Shown piece by piece: positions 17,909 through 26,958 of a stretch of DNA of 64,000 bases. The notes under the pieces were generated by a model. The model worked only from the letters and a program-made list of their open reading frames with translations, was not told the origin of the DNA and made no database searches. The DNA comes from Psychrobacillus sp044762855 (GTDB taxonomy: Bacteria; Bacillota; Bacilli; Bacillales_A; Planococcaceae): the NCBI RefSeq assembly GCF_044762855.1, contig NZ_JBIWFB010000008.1:62001-126000 (forward strand). Direction: 5' to 3'. Position 1 is the first letter of the stretch; each line of letters opens with the position of its first letter. A program made the position numbers and the translations under genes.

Positions 17909-18359
17909 TCAAACCATTACGTATCGAAAAATGACATTGGAAGATATAGATCAAATACTTTTAATAGAAGAAGAAGCTTTTGCGACACCATGGACAAGAG
18001 AAGCATTCGAACATGAAATGACGACGAATTTGTATTCGCACTATATAGTGGCGGAGACAGAAACGGAAGAAATCGTTGGATATTGTGGTATGTGGATTGT
18101 CATGGATGAAAGTCATATAACAAATGTGGCCGTTTCAGAGCGTATGCGCGGACTGAAAATTGGCGAAGGCTTAATGCGTGAAGCAATTCGTGTAGTACTT
18201 GAACAAGACGTAGTGCTAATGACGCTAGAAGTACGTGTGACAAATGATATCGCCAAAAACTTGTATTATAAACTAGGTTTCCAAGATGGTGGCATACGAA
18301 AAAATTATTATACAGATACACAAGAGGATGCTCTTGTCATGTGGGTGGAGTTCAAATGA
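17898..18359 (+). CDS. rimI: Ribosomal-protein-alanine N-acetyltransferase RimI
   Basis: GNAT-family acetyltransferase, 153 residues. ITNVAVSERMRGLKIGEGLM is the acetyl-CoA-binding segment, followed by LEVRVTNDIAKNLYYKLGF typical of RimI. Starts 11 nt before the tsaB stop. In Bacillales it sits invariably between tsaB and tsaD. Confidence 0.92.
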   Translation: MITNQTITYRKMTLEDIDQILLIEEEAFATPWTREAFEHEMTTNLYSHYIVAETETEEIVGYCGMWIVMDESHITNVAVSERMRGLKIGEGLMREAIRVVLEQDVVLMTLEVRVTNDIAKNLYYKLGFQDGGIRKNYYTDTQEDALVMWVEFK

Positions 18360-19375
18360 TAAAAGATCAGTATATATTAGGTATAGAAACGAGCTGTGAT
18401 GAAACGGCCGCTTCTATCGTAAAAAATGGACATGAAATTATCTCCAACGTAGTAGCTTCTCAAATCGAAAGTCATAAGCGTTTCGGTGGAGTTGTGCCAG
18501 AAATTGCGTCGAGACATCATGTAGAGCAAATTACAATTGTAATGGAAGAAGCACTAAAACAAGCAAATATGACACCAAAGGATTTAGATGCCGTTGCGGT
18601 TACAGAAGGACCAGGATTAGTAGGTGCGCTATTAATCGGTATAAATGCTGCAAAAGCATTTGCATTTGCTAACAGCCTTCCTTTAGTAGGGGTACATCAC
18701 ATCGCAGGTCATATATATGCAAATGCACTTGTGCAACCGATGGAGTTTCCGCTATTAGCGTTAGTCGTGTCGGGCGGTCATACGGAATTAGTATTGATGA
18801 AGAAAGATGGCCAATTCGAACTAATCGGAGAAACACGGGACGACGCTGCCGGTGAAGCGTATGATAAGGTAGCTCGAGTATTAAACTTGCCGTATCCGGG
18901 TGGTCCACATATTGACCGACTTGCAAATGAAAGTGATGGAGCTGTGCCTTTTCCTAGAGCGTGGTTAGAAGAAGGATCTTACGACTTTAGCTTCAGTGGT
19001 CTGAAATCTGCAGTGATTAACTATCAACATAATGCAGAGCAACGCGGCGAAGAGATTAATCCTAATCATTTAGCAGCAGGTTTTCAGGCAAGTGTGATTG
19101 AAGTATTGACGACCAAAACGTTAAGAGCAGCACGACAATTTAACGTGAAACAAGTAATCGCCGCAGGTGGGGTTGCTGCAAATAAAGGGCTCCGTAAATC
19201 TTTAGAAGAAACATTTGAAAAAGAGGATATTCCATTTTACGTGCCCTCGATTTCATTATGTACAGATAATGCAGCAATGATTGCTGCTGCAGGAAATTCC
19301 AAATTTTCTGCAGGAAAAACAAGTGATATGTCGATGAATGGTCGACCTGGAATGGAATTAAATAGTTGGAACTAA
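18356..19375 (+). CDS. tsaD: tRNA N6-adenosine threonylcarbamoyltransferase TsaD
   Basis: Catalytic subunit transferring the threonylcarbamoyl group to A37. 339 residues from the ATG at 18356 (a longer GTG start at 18341 would lie inside rimI). LGIETSCDETAAS at the N-terminus, iron-binding HIAGH with His115 and His119, VSGGHTELVL, FSGLKSAV and the C-terminal CTDNAAMIAAAG phosphate loop are all intact. Ends the t6A operon before a strong terminator. Confidence 0.97.
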   Translation: MIKDQYILGIETSCDETAASIVKNGHEIISNVVASQIESHKRFGGVVPEIASRHHVEQITIVMEEALKQANMTPKDLDAVAVTEGPGLVGALLIGINAAKAFAFANSLPLVGVHHIAGHIYANALVQPMEFPLLALVVSGGHTELVLMKKDGQFELIGETRDDAAGEAYDKVARVLNLPYPGGPHIDRLANESDGAVPFPRAWLEEGSYDFSFSGLKSAVINYQHNAEQRGEEINPNHLAAGFQASVIEVLTTKTLRAARQFNVKQVIAAGGVAANKGLRKSLEETFEKEDIPFYVPSISLCTDNAAMIAAAGNSKFSAGKTSDMSMNGRPGMELNSWN

Positions 19376-19378
19376 CGC

Positions 19379-19416
19379 AAATCCCCTTTTCTTCGACAAG
19401 AAAAGGGGATTTTTTA
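19379..19416 (+). terminator. Terminator of the tsa operon
   Basis: Perfect 15-bp stem (19379-19393 with 19398-19412), CGAC loop, T6 tail. Confidence 0.95.
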
Positions 19417-19455
19417 ACAGGTATTATTCAACTTGTCAATAGAGAACATTCGTAC

Positions 19456-19626
19456 TTATGCACAGTTTGGGGATAAGATGTGCATAAGTTTTGTATTTTC
19501 TATATATTGTGTCTCATTTACACACAACTATGTGGATAGTATAGTTTGAAATCTGTGGATAATGTGTATAAGTCTGTTGATATGTTGGTATTACTAGTTT
19601 TTTCATGTGAATAAAATTGTGGAAAA
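19456..19626. promoter_or_regulatory. DnaA-box cluster in the tsaD-ydiF gap
   Basis: Five exact matches to TTATNCACA lie within 160 bp: 19456-19464 on plus, and on minus 19479-19487, 19554-19562, 19563-19571 (abutting) and 19606-19614. One-mismatch boxes occur at 19531-19539 and 19618-19626. The gap carries no gene. B. subtilis has DnaA-box clusters outside oriC, one recalled to lie in the equivalent gcp-ydiF gap, that titrate DnaA and restrain initiation. A role as DnaA reservoir is inferred. Confidence 0.75.
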
Positions 19627-19767
19627 TGAAATCGAGAAAAAAAGTACTTGACCAACATATATAGACGAAATTCGACATTAGATTTTGCGATAAATGGCTG
19701 AACGAGAGGAACGAAGAGATGAATGCGATATAACATTAGCTAAGCATGAAAAACAATTTCTTCCCAG

Positions 19768-19797
19768 AAAAAAGAAAAAGATTCCCGTATAGGAATC
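19768..19797 (-). terminator. Terminator of ydiF (minus strand)
   Basis: On the minus strand a 6-bp GATTCC/GGAATC stem directly after the gene is followed by TTTTTCTTTTTT. Confidence 0.75.
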
Positions 19798-19800
19798 CCT

Positions 19801-21747
19801 TTAGTTTGAAGCTATTTCTTCTAATAATTCTTGTAGCTCCAGCCATTCATTTGACAATGAATCTTGTGTTTCTTTTAATGCATCCAGTTCTAATTGCAAT
19901 TTTTGTACTGCTTCATGGTCTTGGAATATTGCTGGATCACAAAGCTTCTCTTCTATAGAAGCTATGTCAGAATCCACTGTCGGCATTTGAGCTTCTAGCT
20001 CTTCCAACTGACGACGTAATTGACGTTCCTTCTTTTTGGCTTCTTTATCAATGGTAGATGTGTTTGCCTTCACAACAACCGTTTTCTCAATAACGGCATT
20101 TTCTTCTGCAAGCTCTTCTAATTCCTCTTTCTTTTCCAAGTAGTAATCGTAATCTCCTAAGAAAAGGGTCGCTTGATCGCTAGACAACTCAATCACTTTG
20201 GTTGCAATTCGGTTAATAAAGTACCGGTCATGTGATACAAAAATTATAGTACCTGGAAAATCGAGTAATGCATTTTCAAGTACTTCTTTACTATCTAAAT
20301 CTAAATGGTTGGTAGGTTCATCAAGTACAAGTGTATTTGCTTTTAGCAGCATTAATTTGGCTAATGCAAGTCTTGCTTTCTCTCCACCAGATAACGTAGC
20401 AATTGTTTTTTGTACATCATCTCCACTAAATAGAAAGCGTCCTAACACAGTCCGGACATCTCTTTCATTCATCAGTGGCCATTCATCCCATAGTTCTTGC
20501 AAGGCGGTTTTATTGCCAGTGAGTGCGGCTTGTTCTTGGTCATAGTAACCAAATTGAACGTTTGTCCCGTATTGGATTTTCCCAGCATTACTATTCAATT
20601 GTTTCATCAATGTTTTTAGTAGAGTAGATTTTCCAACACCATTTGGGCCAACAAGTGCAATACGATCTTGCTTATATACGGAAAATGAAATATTCGATGA
20701 GACTGTTTTATTTGGATATCCTACAGAAACTTCCTCAAGTCGTAATACATCATTTCCACTTGGTCGATCGATCGTAAATCCAAAAGTAGCAGATTTTTCG
20801 TCGCCATCTGGGGCATCCATCCAGTCTGTTTTTTCAAGCACTTTTCGTCTAGACTGCGCCATTTTTGTGGTAGAAGCACGTGCTAGATTTTTGCTCACAA
20901 AGTCTTCTAATTTAGCTTTTTCCTCTTGTTGTTTTTCATATTTCTTTTTATCGAGCTCATAGTTTTTCGCTTTTTCATCTAAATAAGCGCTATAATTCCC
21001 AACATATCTAGTCACGTTATGTCGAGAAACTTCATATACAAAGTTCACGACTTGGTCTAAAAAGTATCGATCATGGGAAACGATTAAAACGGCTCCATTA
21101 TAGTTTTTTAAATAATTTTCTAAAAAGCTAAGTGTTTGGATATCTAAATGGTTTGTTGGCTCATCTAGGATGAGTAAGTCTGGTTTGCTAAGTAACATTT
21201 TTGCAAGTGCCAGTCTCGTTTTTTGCCCACCAGATAATGCTTGTACGGGCTTATCATAATCTTCTGGGAAAAACTGCATACCATGTAAAATGGAACGGAT
21301 ATCTGATTCGAATCGATAACCGCCAGCTTCATTGAAAGCAAGTTGTAATTCATCGTACGCTGCAGTGACGCGTGCGTAAGCTTCTGTATCCTCATAAATA
21401 GAAGGATCAGCCATTTGTGCTTCTAGTGAACGTAGCTCTTTTTCGGAATCGATTAAATGACTAAAAATAGATTTCATTTCATCCCATATGGATAGCTTCG
21501 ATTCAAGTCCAGCATGTTGCTCTAAATAGCCAAGGCGAACTGTTTTTGGCATGATGATATCACCGGAATCATAGGACATTTCACCGGCAATTATTTTAAG
21601 TAAAGTAGACTTTCCAGCACCATTTCGTCCGACGAGTGCGACACGATCTCGGTCTTGTACTTCTAACTTTACATTTGTTAATATATCTTCTCCGTTAAAG
21701 GATTTGGTTACTTGATTGACTTGTAAAACAATCACGATTATTCGCAC
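19801..21747 (-). CDS. ydiF: ABC-F family ATPase, YdiF-like
   Basis: Soluble protein of 648 residues with two fused ABC domains and no membrane part. First domain: GRNGAGKST and LSGGQKTRLALAKMLL; second: GPNGVGKST and LSGGEKARLALAKLML; each followed by LDEPTNHLD. The stretch between the domains is Lys/Glu-rich (the P-site tRNA interaction motif linker) and the C-terminus is a charged coiled coil. ABC-F proteins act on ribosomes as translation factors or antibiotic-protection proteins; YdiF itself is not well characterised. GTG start at 21745-21747 with AAGGAG 9 nt upstream on the minus strand. Lies, as in B. subtilis, between tsaD and rex but inverted relative to both. Confidence 0.88.
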   Translation of the reverse strand: MRIIVIVLQVNQVTKSFNGEDILTNVKLEVQDRDRVALVGRNGAGKSTLLKIIAGEMSYDSGDIIMPKTVRLGYLEQHAGLESKLSIWDEMKSIFSHLIDSEKELRSLEAQMADPSIYEDTEAYARVTAAYDELQLAFNEAGGYRFESDIRSILHGMQFFPEDYDKPVQALSGGQKTRLALAKMLLSKPDLLILDEPTNHLDIQTLSFLENYLKNYNGAVLIVSHDRYFLDQVVNFVYEVSRHNVTRYVGNYSAYLDEKAKNYELDKKKYEKQQEEKAKLEDFVSKNLARASTTKMAQSRRKVLEKTDWMDAPDGDEKSATFGFTIDRPSGNDVLRLEEVSVGYPNKTVSSNISFSVYKQDRIALVGPNGVGKSTLLKTLMKQLNSNAGKIQYGTNVQFGYYDQEQAALTGNKTALQELWDEWPLMNERDVRTVLGRFLFSGDDVQKTIATLSGGEKARLALAKLMLLKANTLVLDEPTNHLDLDSKEVLENALLDFPGTIIFVSHDRYFINRIATKVIELSSDQATLFLGDYDYYLEKKEELEELAEENAVIEKTVVVKANTSTIDKEAKKKERQLRRQLEELEAQMPTVDSDIASIEEKLCDPAIFQDHEAVQKLQLELDALKETQDSLSNEWLELQELLEEIASN

Positions 21748-21866
21748 CTCAATTCTCTCCTTAGTGTAATAGATAGGGACGAACGTTGCAACGCCCTAGC
21801 TTTACAAGGAAGGAAATGTCTAGTAATATAATAACGATTTGTACCAAAGAAATAGGAGGGTTTTTT

Positions 21867-22511
21867 ATGAAACCTGAACTTCCAAGAATTCCTCAAGCAA
21901 CAACGAAAAGACTTCCGTTATATTATAGATTTTTACAAAGCTTTCATAATGCGGGACATAAACGAGTTTCTTCCCAAGAGCTAAGTGAAGCGATGAAAAT
22001 AGATTCCGCTACAATCAGAAGAGATTTCTCTCATTTTGGCGCACTTGGAAAAAAAGGATATGGTTATGATGTTCCAACGCTTCTAGAATTTTTTCGAAAA
22101 ACGCTAGACCAAGACGAAGCTGCTCATGTGGCATTAGTTGGGGTAGGTAGCTTAGGAACTGCATTTCTTAAATATAATTTTCAGAAGAATCATAATACAA
22201 AAATTGTTGTTGCATTTGACACGAAGGCACCAGTAGAAGGAATGATGAAAAGTGATATTCCCGTTTTTCATCCAAGTGTGATGGAAACGAAACTTGCAGA
22301 GTACGGCATTGAATTGGTAATTGTTACTGTTCCAAGTCGCTCTGCACAAGAAGTTGCCGATCGTTTGGCGAAAACAGAAATTAAAGGCATTTTAAACTTT
22401 ACGCCGGTAAGGTTAGCGGTACCAGATACAATTCGCGTGCATACGATCGATTTGTCTGTCGAAGTGCAAACGCTAATTTACTTAATACGAAATGAACATA
22501 CTGAAGAATGA
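21867..22511 (+). CDS. rex: Redox-sensing transcriptional repressor Rex
   Basis: Senses the NADH/NAD ratio and represses fermentative and respiratory genes when NAD is high. 214 residues: N-terminal winged helix (KRVSSQELSEAMKIDSATIRRDFSHFG), Rossmann domain with GVGSLGTAF, and C-terminal swap helix (VEVQTLIYLI). ATG at 21867 follows AGGAGGG at 21854-21860; an upstream in-frame ATG at 21786 adds 27 non-family residues. Synteny with B. subtilis ydiH. Confidence 0.96.
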   Translation: MKPELPRIPQATTKRLPLYYRFLQSFHNAGHKRVSSQELSEAMKIDSATIRRDFSHFGALGKKGYGYDVPTLLEFFRKTLDQDEAAHVALVGVGSLGTAFLKYNFQKNHNTKIVVAFDTKAPVEGMMKSDIPVFHPSVMETKLAEYGIELVIVTVPSRSAQEVADRLAKTEIKGILNFTPVRLAVPDTIRVHTIDLSVEVQTLIYLIRNEHTEE

Positions 22512-22512
22512 A

Positions 22513-22541
22513 AAAAGCCTTCCGACTGTTGGAAGGCTTTT
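22513..22541 (+). terminator. Terminator of rex
   Basis: 10-bp perfect stem (22514-22523 with 22531-22540), 7-nt loop, short T tail. Confidence 0.85.
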
Positions 22542-22575
22542 ATCTATGGTGTTTTTTGTAAAAGGGAGGGGGTAT

Positions 22576-22707
22576 CCGAGCATAACGAAGTGGTAGCCGC
22601 GCAATGAAAAGTCCTCCGAGCAAAGAGAAGAGGTATGCGAGCATAAAGTCAGTGTAACCGAGCATAAGGAAGCGATATCCGCGCTTTAACAAAACATAGA
22701 CTCCGCA
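22576..22707. repeat. Degenerate 21-nt tandem repeats
   Basis: Core CCGAG/CCGCG recurs at 22576, 22597, 22616, 22637, 22658, 22679 and 22703; four of six intervals are exactly 21 nt. The fuller unit is like CCGAGCATAANGAAGNGGTA. On the minus strand it reads as degenerate heptads rich in Leu, Gly and Tyr. Same period as the repeats near 1.7, 39.1, 49.0 and 49.2 kb but another consensus. Confidence 0.6.
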
Positions 22708-22712
22708 CAATG

Positions 22713-22750
22713 ATGAAGAGCAGCTCACACATGTATGAGCTGCTCTTCAT
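22713..22750. terminator. Perfect 15-bp inverted repeat after the CPBP protease gene
   Basis: 22713-22727 pairs exactly with 22736-22750, 8-nt loop, starting at the minus-strand stop codon. A T run is missing on both sides, so it may serve as RNA 3'-end stabiliser or a weak terminator. Confidence 0.55.
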
Positions 22751-23463
22751 TATGGCATTTGTGAATAGGTTTCTAGAAACTTTTGGATCGTTTCGCCGTA
22801 AAACTGAACAAGTACTACAAAACCATTCAGTAACATATGGGAAATAATCGATGCTGTAATGCGTTTTGTTTTGTAATAAATAAAAGCGAATATAAACCCA
22901 GACACGGCATATAGTAGGATGTGCGTGAACTCGAAGTGTATGACTGCAAAAGCAATTGCACTAACAAGCGCCGCCACAAAAAAGTTCGTTTTAGGTAATA
23001 AAGAACCGAAAATGATACGACGGAAAATCAATTCTTCTAATATAGGAGCGAAAATAACGATAGAAAAAATGGCAAAAGGGACACTATGCGCAATCTCAAT
23101 AAATTGCTCTGTATTTGCGGACCCTGCTTCTATTCCAAAAGCTTGCTCCAAATTCGCAGCAATAATTTGACCAAAAAAAACAAGGAAAAATCCAAGTATT
23201 CCAAAGCCAATTACCCCACCTAAAGTAGCTTGCTGTCCTTTTAATGGACGCAAAAATGTATTATCTTTACGAATAATGAGCAGTGTAACGAGGGTGGCAA
23301 TCCCCATGCTGATAAATACCCACCAACCGTAAGTGGTAAGCTCTGGATCTTTTACTTCCATCGTTTGGATTAATTTATAAAAGAGGGGTACAAAAACTGC
23401 TCCTGAAAGTTGCATCACGCAGTAGGTAATTAAAATATAAAGTCCAGTTTTTTGTTGTTTCAT
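22750..23463 (-). CDS. ydiL: CPBP family intramembrane metalloprotease (YdiL-like)
   Basis: 237 residues with about seven to eight hydrophobic segments. The Abi/CPBP motifs are visible: FAPILEELIFRRIIFG (EExxxR) and FAVIHFEFTH (FxxxH), the predicted metal ligands of the Rce1-like intramembrane protease fold. Physiological substrate unknown; immunity to self bacteriocins or membrane quality control are family themes. Lies just before groES as in B. subtilis. Confidence 0.85.
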   Translation of the reverse strand: MKQQKTGLYILITYCVMQLSGAVFVPLFYKLIQTMEVKDPELTTYGWWVFISMGIATLVTLLIIRKDNTFLRPLKGQQATLGGVIGFGILGFFLVFFGQIIAANLEQAFGIEAGSANTEQFIEIAHSVPFAIFSIVIFAPILEELIFRRIIFGSLLPKTNFFVAALVSAIAFAVIHFEFTHILLYAVSGFIFAFIYYKTKRITASIISHMLLNGFVVLVQFYGETIQKFLETYSQMP

Positions 23464-23544
23464 TTAAAATAATTCCTCTCTATATTAACAATCTTCTTTA
23501 TTGTAAAGGAAAAAAGAGATAAAAGAAAAAGTTAGCCTTCTTAC

Positions 23545-23573
23545 TTGCAAAATGTTCTGTTATTAATTATTAT
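23545..23573 (+). promoter_or_regulatory. Putative SigA promoter of groESL
   Basis: TTGCAA at 23545-23550, 17-nt spacer, TATTAT at 23568-23573, directly upstream of the CIRCE operator. Confidence 0.6.
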
Positions 23574-23583
23574 TATAAGTGTG

Positions 23584-23610
23584 TTAGCACTCAAAGAGTA
23601 AGAGTGCTAA
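23584..23610 (+). promoter_or_regulatory. CIRCE operator (HrcA binding site)
   Basis: Perfect TTAGCACTC-N9-GAGTGCTAA inverted repeat at the expected place between promoter and groES. HrcA bound here represses the operon until heat shock occupies GroEL. Confidence 0.97.
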
Positions 23611-23648
23611 TAATATAAAATTCGACAAATTTAGGGAGGTTGTTTCAC

Positions 23649-23933
23649 TTGTTAAGACCATTAGGTGATCGTATCGTAATCGAATTAATCGAAGTAGAAG
23701 AAAAAACAGCATTCGGCATCGTTCTTCCAGACTCTGCTAAAGAGAAACCACAGGAAGGGAAAGTTGTTGCTGTAAGTTCTGGACGAGTACTTGATAACGG
23801 CACTCGTGTAGAATTGGACGTAAAAGAAGGAGACCGCATTATCTTCTCTAAATATGCAGGTACAGAAGTAAAATATGAAGGCACTGAATATTTAATATTA
23901 CGCGAAAGCGATGTTCTAGCAGTAATTGGCTAA
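23649..23933 (+). CDS. groES: Co-chaperonin GroES
   Basis: 94-residue lid of the GroEL folding chamber. LRPLGDRIVIELIEVEEKTAFGIVLPD with the mobile loop and the C-terminal YLILRESDVLAVIG are standard. The start is taken as TTG at 23649, which gives the family N-terminus MLRPLGD and has GGGAGG at 23634-23639, 9 nt upstream; an in-frame TTG at 23640 lies too close to it. A TTG start is unusual for such a highly expressed gene. Confidence 0.95.
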   Translation: MLRPLGDRIVIELIEVEEKTAFGIVLPDSAKEKPQEGKVVAVSSGRVLDNGTRVELDVKEGDRIIFSKYAGTEVKYEGTEYLILRESDVLAVIG

Positions 23934-23970
23934 TAAAAAATTGAAACAAAAATTAGGAGGTAACTAAATC

Positions 23971-25605
23971 ATGGCAAAAGAAATTAAGTTCAGTGAAGAC
24001 GCTCGTAGTGCAATGCTACGTGGGGTAGATAAACTAGCAGACGCTGTAAAAGTAACGCTTGGACCAAAAGGACGTAACGTCGTACTTGAAAAAAAATTCG
24101 GTTCACCACTTATTACAAATGATGGTGTAACAATTGCTAAAGATATCGAATTAGATGATGCATTTGAAAACATGGGTGCAAAACTAGTTGCAGAAGTTGC
24201 TTCTAAAACAAATGATATCGCTGGTGACGGTACTACAACTGCAACAGTTTTAGCTCAATCAATGATCCGTGAAGGATTGAAAAACGTAACAGCTGGAGCA
24301 AACCCAGTTGGTATCCGTAAAGGTATTGACCTAGCAGTTGCTGTAGCAGTTACTGAGTTAAAAACAATTTCTAAACAAATCGAAGGCAAAGAGTCTATCG
24401 CTCAAGTTGCTGCGATCTCTTCTGGAGATTCAGAAGTTGGCGAACTAATTGCTGAAGCTATGGAACGCGTTGGAAACGACGGAGTTATCACTATCGAAGA
24501 GTCTAAAGGATTCACTACAGAACTTGACGTAGTAGAAGGTATGCAATTCGACCGTGGATATGCATCTCCTTATATGGTAACAGACTCAGATAAAATGGAA
24601 GCAATTTTGGACAATCCATATATTTTAATTACAGATAAAAAGATCTCTAGCATTCAAGAAATCCTTCCTGTACTTGAGCAAGTTGTACAACAAGGCAAAC
24701 CACTTTTACTAATCGCAGAAGACGTAGAAGGGGAAGCATTAGCTACTCTAGTTGTTAACAAATTACGCGGAACATTCAATGCTGTAGCTGTTAAAGCTCC
24801 AGGATTCGGAGACCGTCGTAAAGCAATGTTAGAAGATATCGCTATCCTAACTGGCGCTGAAGTAATTACAGAAGATTTAGGACTAGATTTAAAATCTACA
24901 GACATTACACAACTTGGACGAGCTTCTAAAGTTGTTGTAACAAAAGACAACACAACAGTTGTAGAAGGTAACGGAGAATCTGATCGCATCGCTAGCCGTG
25001 TAGGTCAAATCCGTGCACAATTAGAAGAAACAACTTCTGAATTCGATAAAGAAAAACTACAAGAGCGTCTAGCTAAACTTGCTGGTGGCGTAGCAGTAGT
25101 TAAAGTCGGAGCAGCAACAGAAACAGAACTAAAAGAACGCAAACTTCGCATTGAAGATGCACTAAACGCAACTCGCGCAGCTGTGGAAGAAGGTATCGTA
25201 TCTGGTGGTGGTACTGCACTAGTAAACGTATACAACAAGGTGGCTGAAGTTGCAGCAGCTCAAGAAGGCGACGTAGCAACAGGTCTGAAAATTGTCCTTC
25301 GTGCATTAGAAGAACCAGTTCGTCAAATCGCTAACAACGCTGGTTTAGAAGGTTCAATCGTAGTAGACCGTCTAAAACGCGAAGAAATCGGCACAGGTTT
25401 CAACGCAGCTAACGGTGAATGGGTAAACATGATCGACGCAGGTATCGTAGATCCAACAAAAGTAACTCGTTCAGCGCTTCAAAACGCTGCATCTGTAGCT
25501 GCATTATTCTTAACTACAGAAGCAGTAGTGGCAGACATTCCAGAACCAGCAGGAGCAGGCGGCATGGGTATGCCTGATATGGGTGGCATGGGCGGCATGA
25601 TGTAA
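23971..25605 (+). CDS. groEL: Chaperonin GroEL
   Basis: 544 residues, the usual length, opening with AKEIKFSEDARSAMLRGVDK and ending in the Gly-Gly-Met-rich tail. ATP-binding segments LGPKGRNVVLEKKFGSP and AGDGTTTATVLAQ are intact. AGGAGG 9 nt upstream. Codon use is biased as expected for a highly expressed gene. Confidence 0.99.
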   Translation: MAKEIKFSEDARSAMLRGVDKLADAVKVTLGPKGRNVVLEKKFGSPLITNDGVTIAKDIELDDAFENMGAKLVAEVASKTNDIAGDGTTTATVLAQSMIREGLKNVTAGANPVGIRKGIDLAVAVAVTELKTISKQIEGKESIAQVAAISSGDSEVGELIAEAMERVGNDGVITIEESKGFTTELDVVEGMQFDRGYASPYMVTDSDKMEAILDNPYILITDKKISSIQEILPVLEQVVQQGKPLLLIAEDVEGEALATLVVNKLRGTFNAVAVKAPGFGDRRKAMLEDIAILTGAEVITEDLGLDLKSTDITQLGRASKVVVTKDNTTVVEGNGESDRIASRVGQIRAQLEETTSEFDKEKLQERLAKLAGGVAVVKVGAATETELKERKLRIEDALNATRAAVEEGIVSGGGTALVNVYNKVAEVAAAQEGDVATGLKIVLRALEEPVRQIANNAGLEGSIVVDRLKREEIGTGFNAANGEWVNMIDAGIVDPTKVTRSALQNAASVAALFLTTEAVVADIPEPAGAGGMGMPDMGGMGGMM

Positions 25606-25649
25606 TAAGCATTATGAGAGCCTTAAATTAAATAGTGGCTAAATTAAGG

Positions 25650-25695
25650 AAAGGTTTTCACCAGTTTAATACAACTGGGGGAAGCCTTTTCTTTT
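25650..25695 (+). terminator. Terminator of groESL
   Basis: 17-bp near-perfect stem (25650-25666 with 25673-25689), 6-nt loop, T-rich tail. Confidence 0.9.
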
Positions 25696-25836
25696 AGGTT
25701 GATTGAACTAATTATTTTGAATAGGCCTTTTCAATGAAATAATAGAATGAATTGGGTATACTTGAATAGTAAGGTAATTCTTAGACTCTTCTATAAAAAT
25801 GAAAGTCTAAGATTCAAAAAGAAAGGTGGAAGTAAA

Positions 25837-26424
25837 ATGAATACGTTAATAGCTCAAGAAAGAAAGGACTTTAAAAAATCCTCTTTGAAGGAATTGAGAA
25901 ATGATGGGGAAATCCCTGCAGTTGTTTATGGGAGGGGGATTAGTACCAAATCTATTTATTTAAAAAATGCAGACTTACGTAACGTGATAAAAGTTGTTGG
26001 TAGAAATGGTATTATATCTCTAAATCTTGCTGGAGAATCAAAAAATGTTATTTTAAGAGATTACCAAGATCAAGCATTAACTAGGGAAGTACTGCATGTA
26101 GATTTTCTTCAGGTTGATAAGCACACCGAAATTGATACAAAAGTTAGTGTAGTTGTAAGGGGAACATCAAACGGCGAGAAAGCAGGGGGAATCTTCAAAC
26201 AATTTCTTCATGAATTGAATATAACTGCTAAAGCAAATGATATCCCTGATAGTATTGAAATTGACATCACTGATTTTGAAATAGGTCATACTGAAAGAAT
26301 TGCGGATCTTAAAAATGTTTATAGTAACTTTACAATTAACCATGAGGATGAAGAAGCTATAGTGATGATTGACTTTATGAAAGTAACAGAAGAGGAAGAG
26401 GATATTAGTGCAGTTGAAGTTTAA
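25837..26424 (+). CDS. ctc: 50S ribosomal protein L25 / general stress protein Ctc
   Basis: 195 residues: N-terminal L25 5S-rRNA-binding domain (ERKDFKKSSLKELRNDGEIPAVVYG) and C-terminal TL5/Ctc beta domain with an acidic tail. ATG at 25837 follows AAAGGTGG; the in-frame ATG at 25747 would add 30 residues foreign to the family. In B. subtilis ctc lies beside spoVC/pth and is under SigB; here it is a single gene next to groEL, so it may be an additional copy. No SigB promoter could be recognised. Confidence 0.9.
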   Translation: MNTLIAQERKDFKKSSLKELRNDGEIPAVVYGRGISTKSIYLKNADLRNVIKVVGRNGIISLNLAGESKNVILRDYQDQALTREVLHVDFLQVDKHTEIDTKVSVVVRGTSNGEKAGGIFKQFLHELNITAKANDIPDSIEIDITDFEIGHTERIADLKNVYSNFTINHEDEEAIVMIDFMKVTEEEEDISAVEV

Positions 26425-26580
26425 TGGGTTATTACTAATATCTACTGCAACAAATAGTCCTCTATGCTAATGCTCTGCCAAGCTTAGCTAATTTCAAATT
26501 ACCGTTTTAAATTATAAATAAGCAGAAAAACTATGTCAATAAGTTTAAAGCATTTAAAAATGAATTGATTTTCCAATAAA

Positions 26581-26629
26581 AAATCAAAGCAGTAGTCCTC
26601 TAGGTATAGCTGCTTTGATTTCTTTTTTA
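26581..26629 (+). terminator. Terminator after ctc
   Basis: 12-bp stem (26581-26592 with 26610-26621), 17-nt loop, T-rich tail; 157 nt after the stop codon. The rest of the 26425-26816 gap shows no recognised feature. Confidence 0.8.
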
Positions 26630-26816
26630 AAGTTTTAGATATGAAACCTTAAAAAATGTTAACATTTTGCCAACACAATCTTATAAAAATAGTAAAGTCC
26701 CGTTAAAGATGTGACAGTAAAAAATAATCAAAATGTTGATTTACCGCTCTTTTATCCTCCAGTTAACGATGCGATAATGCGGTCAACACTTTGTATATAG
26801 GAGCGCGAAGTAGAGG

Positions 26817-26957
26817 ATGAAATTTGAAATGGACGATCTTCTTCCTCTAGTTTCAGTGGGGCTTGAGTACAAATGGGAAGATAAGATATTTTGTAATGTC
26901 TTGCTTGATACTGGTTGTTCCTCAACAATCTTAGATACGGATTTATGTGAAAAAGAA
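26817..26957 (+). pseudogene. Truncated retropepsin-like aspartic protease gene
   Basis: The 47 codons here contain FCNVLLDTGCSSTILDTDL, the DTG active-site segment of clan AA proteases found in small bacterial retropepsin-like proteins of about 120-150 residues. Homology stops where a strong terminator begins (26959); the frame formally continues to 27110 through the terminator with unrelated sequence. The catalytic Asp is present but the rest of the fold is missing. Read as a gene remnant; homology judged by motif only. Confidence 0.5.
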
Positions 26958-26958
26958 G

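Noticed and set aside
22540..22728. Minus-strand open frame of 62 codons after rex
   Set aside because: Made of the 21-nt repeats and overlapping the rex terminator.
25700..25836. SigB promoter upstream of ctc
   Set aside because: GGGTAT at 25755 has no GTTTAA-like -35 at the right distance.
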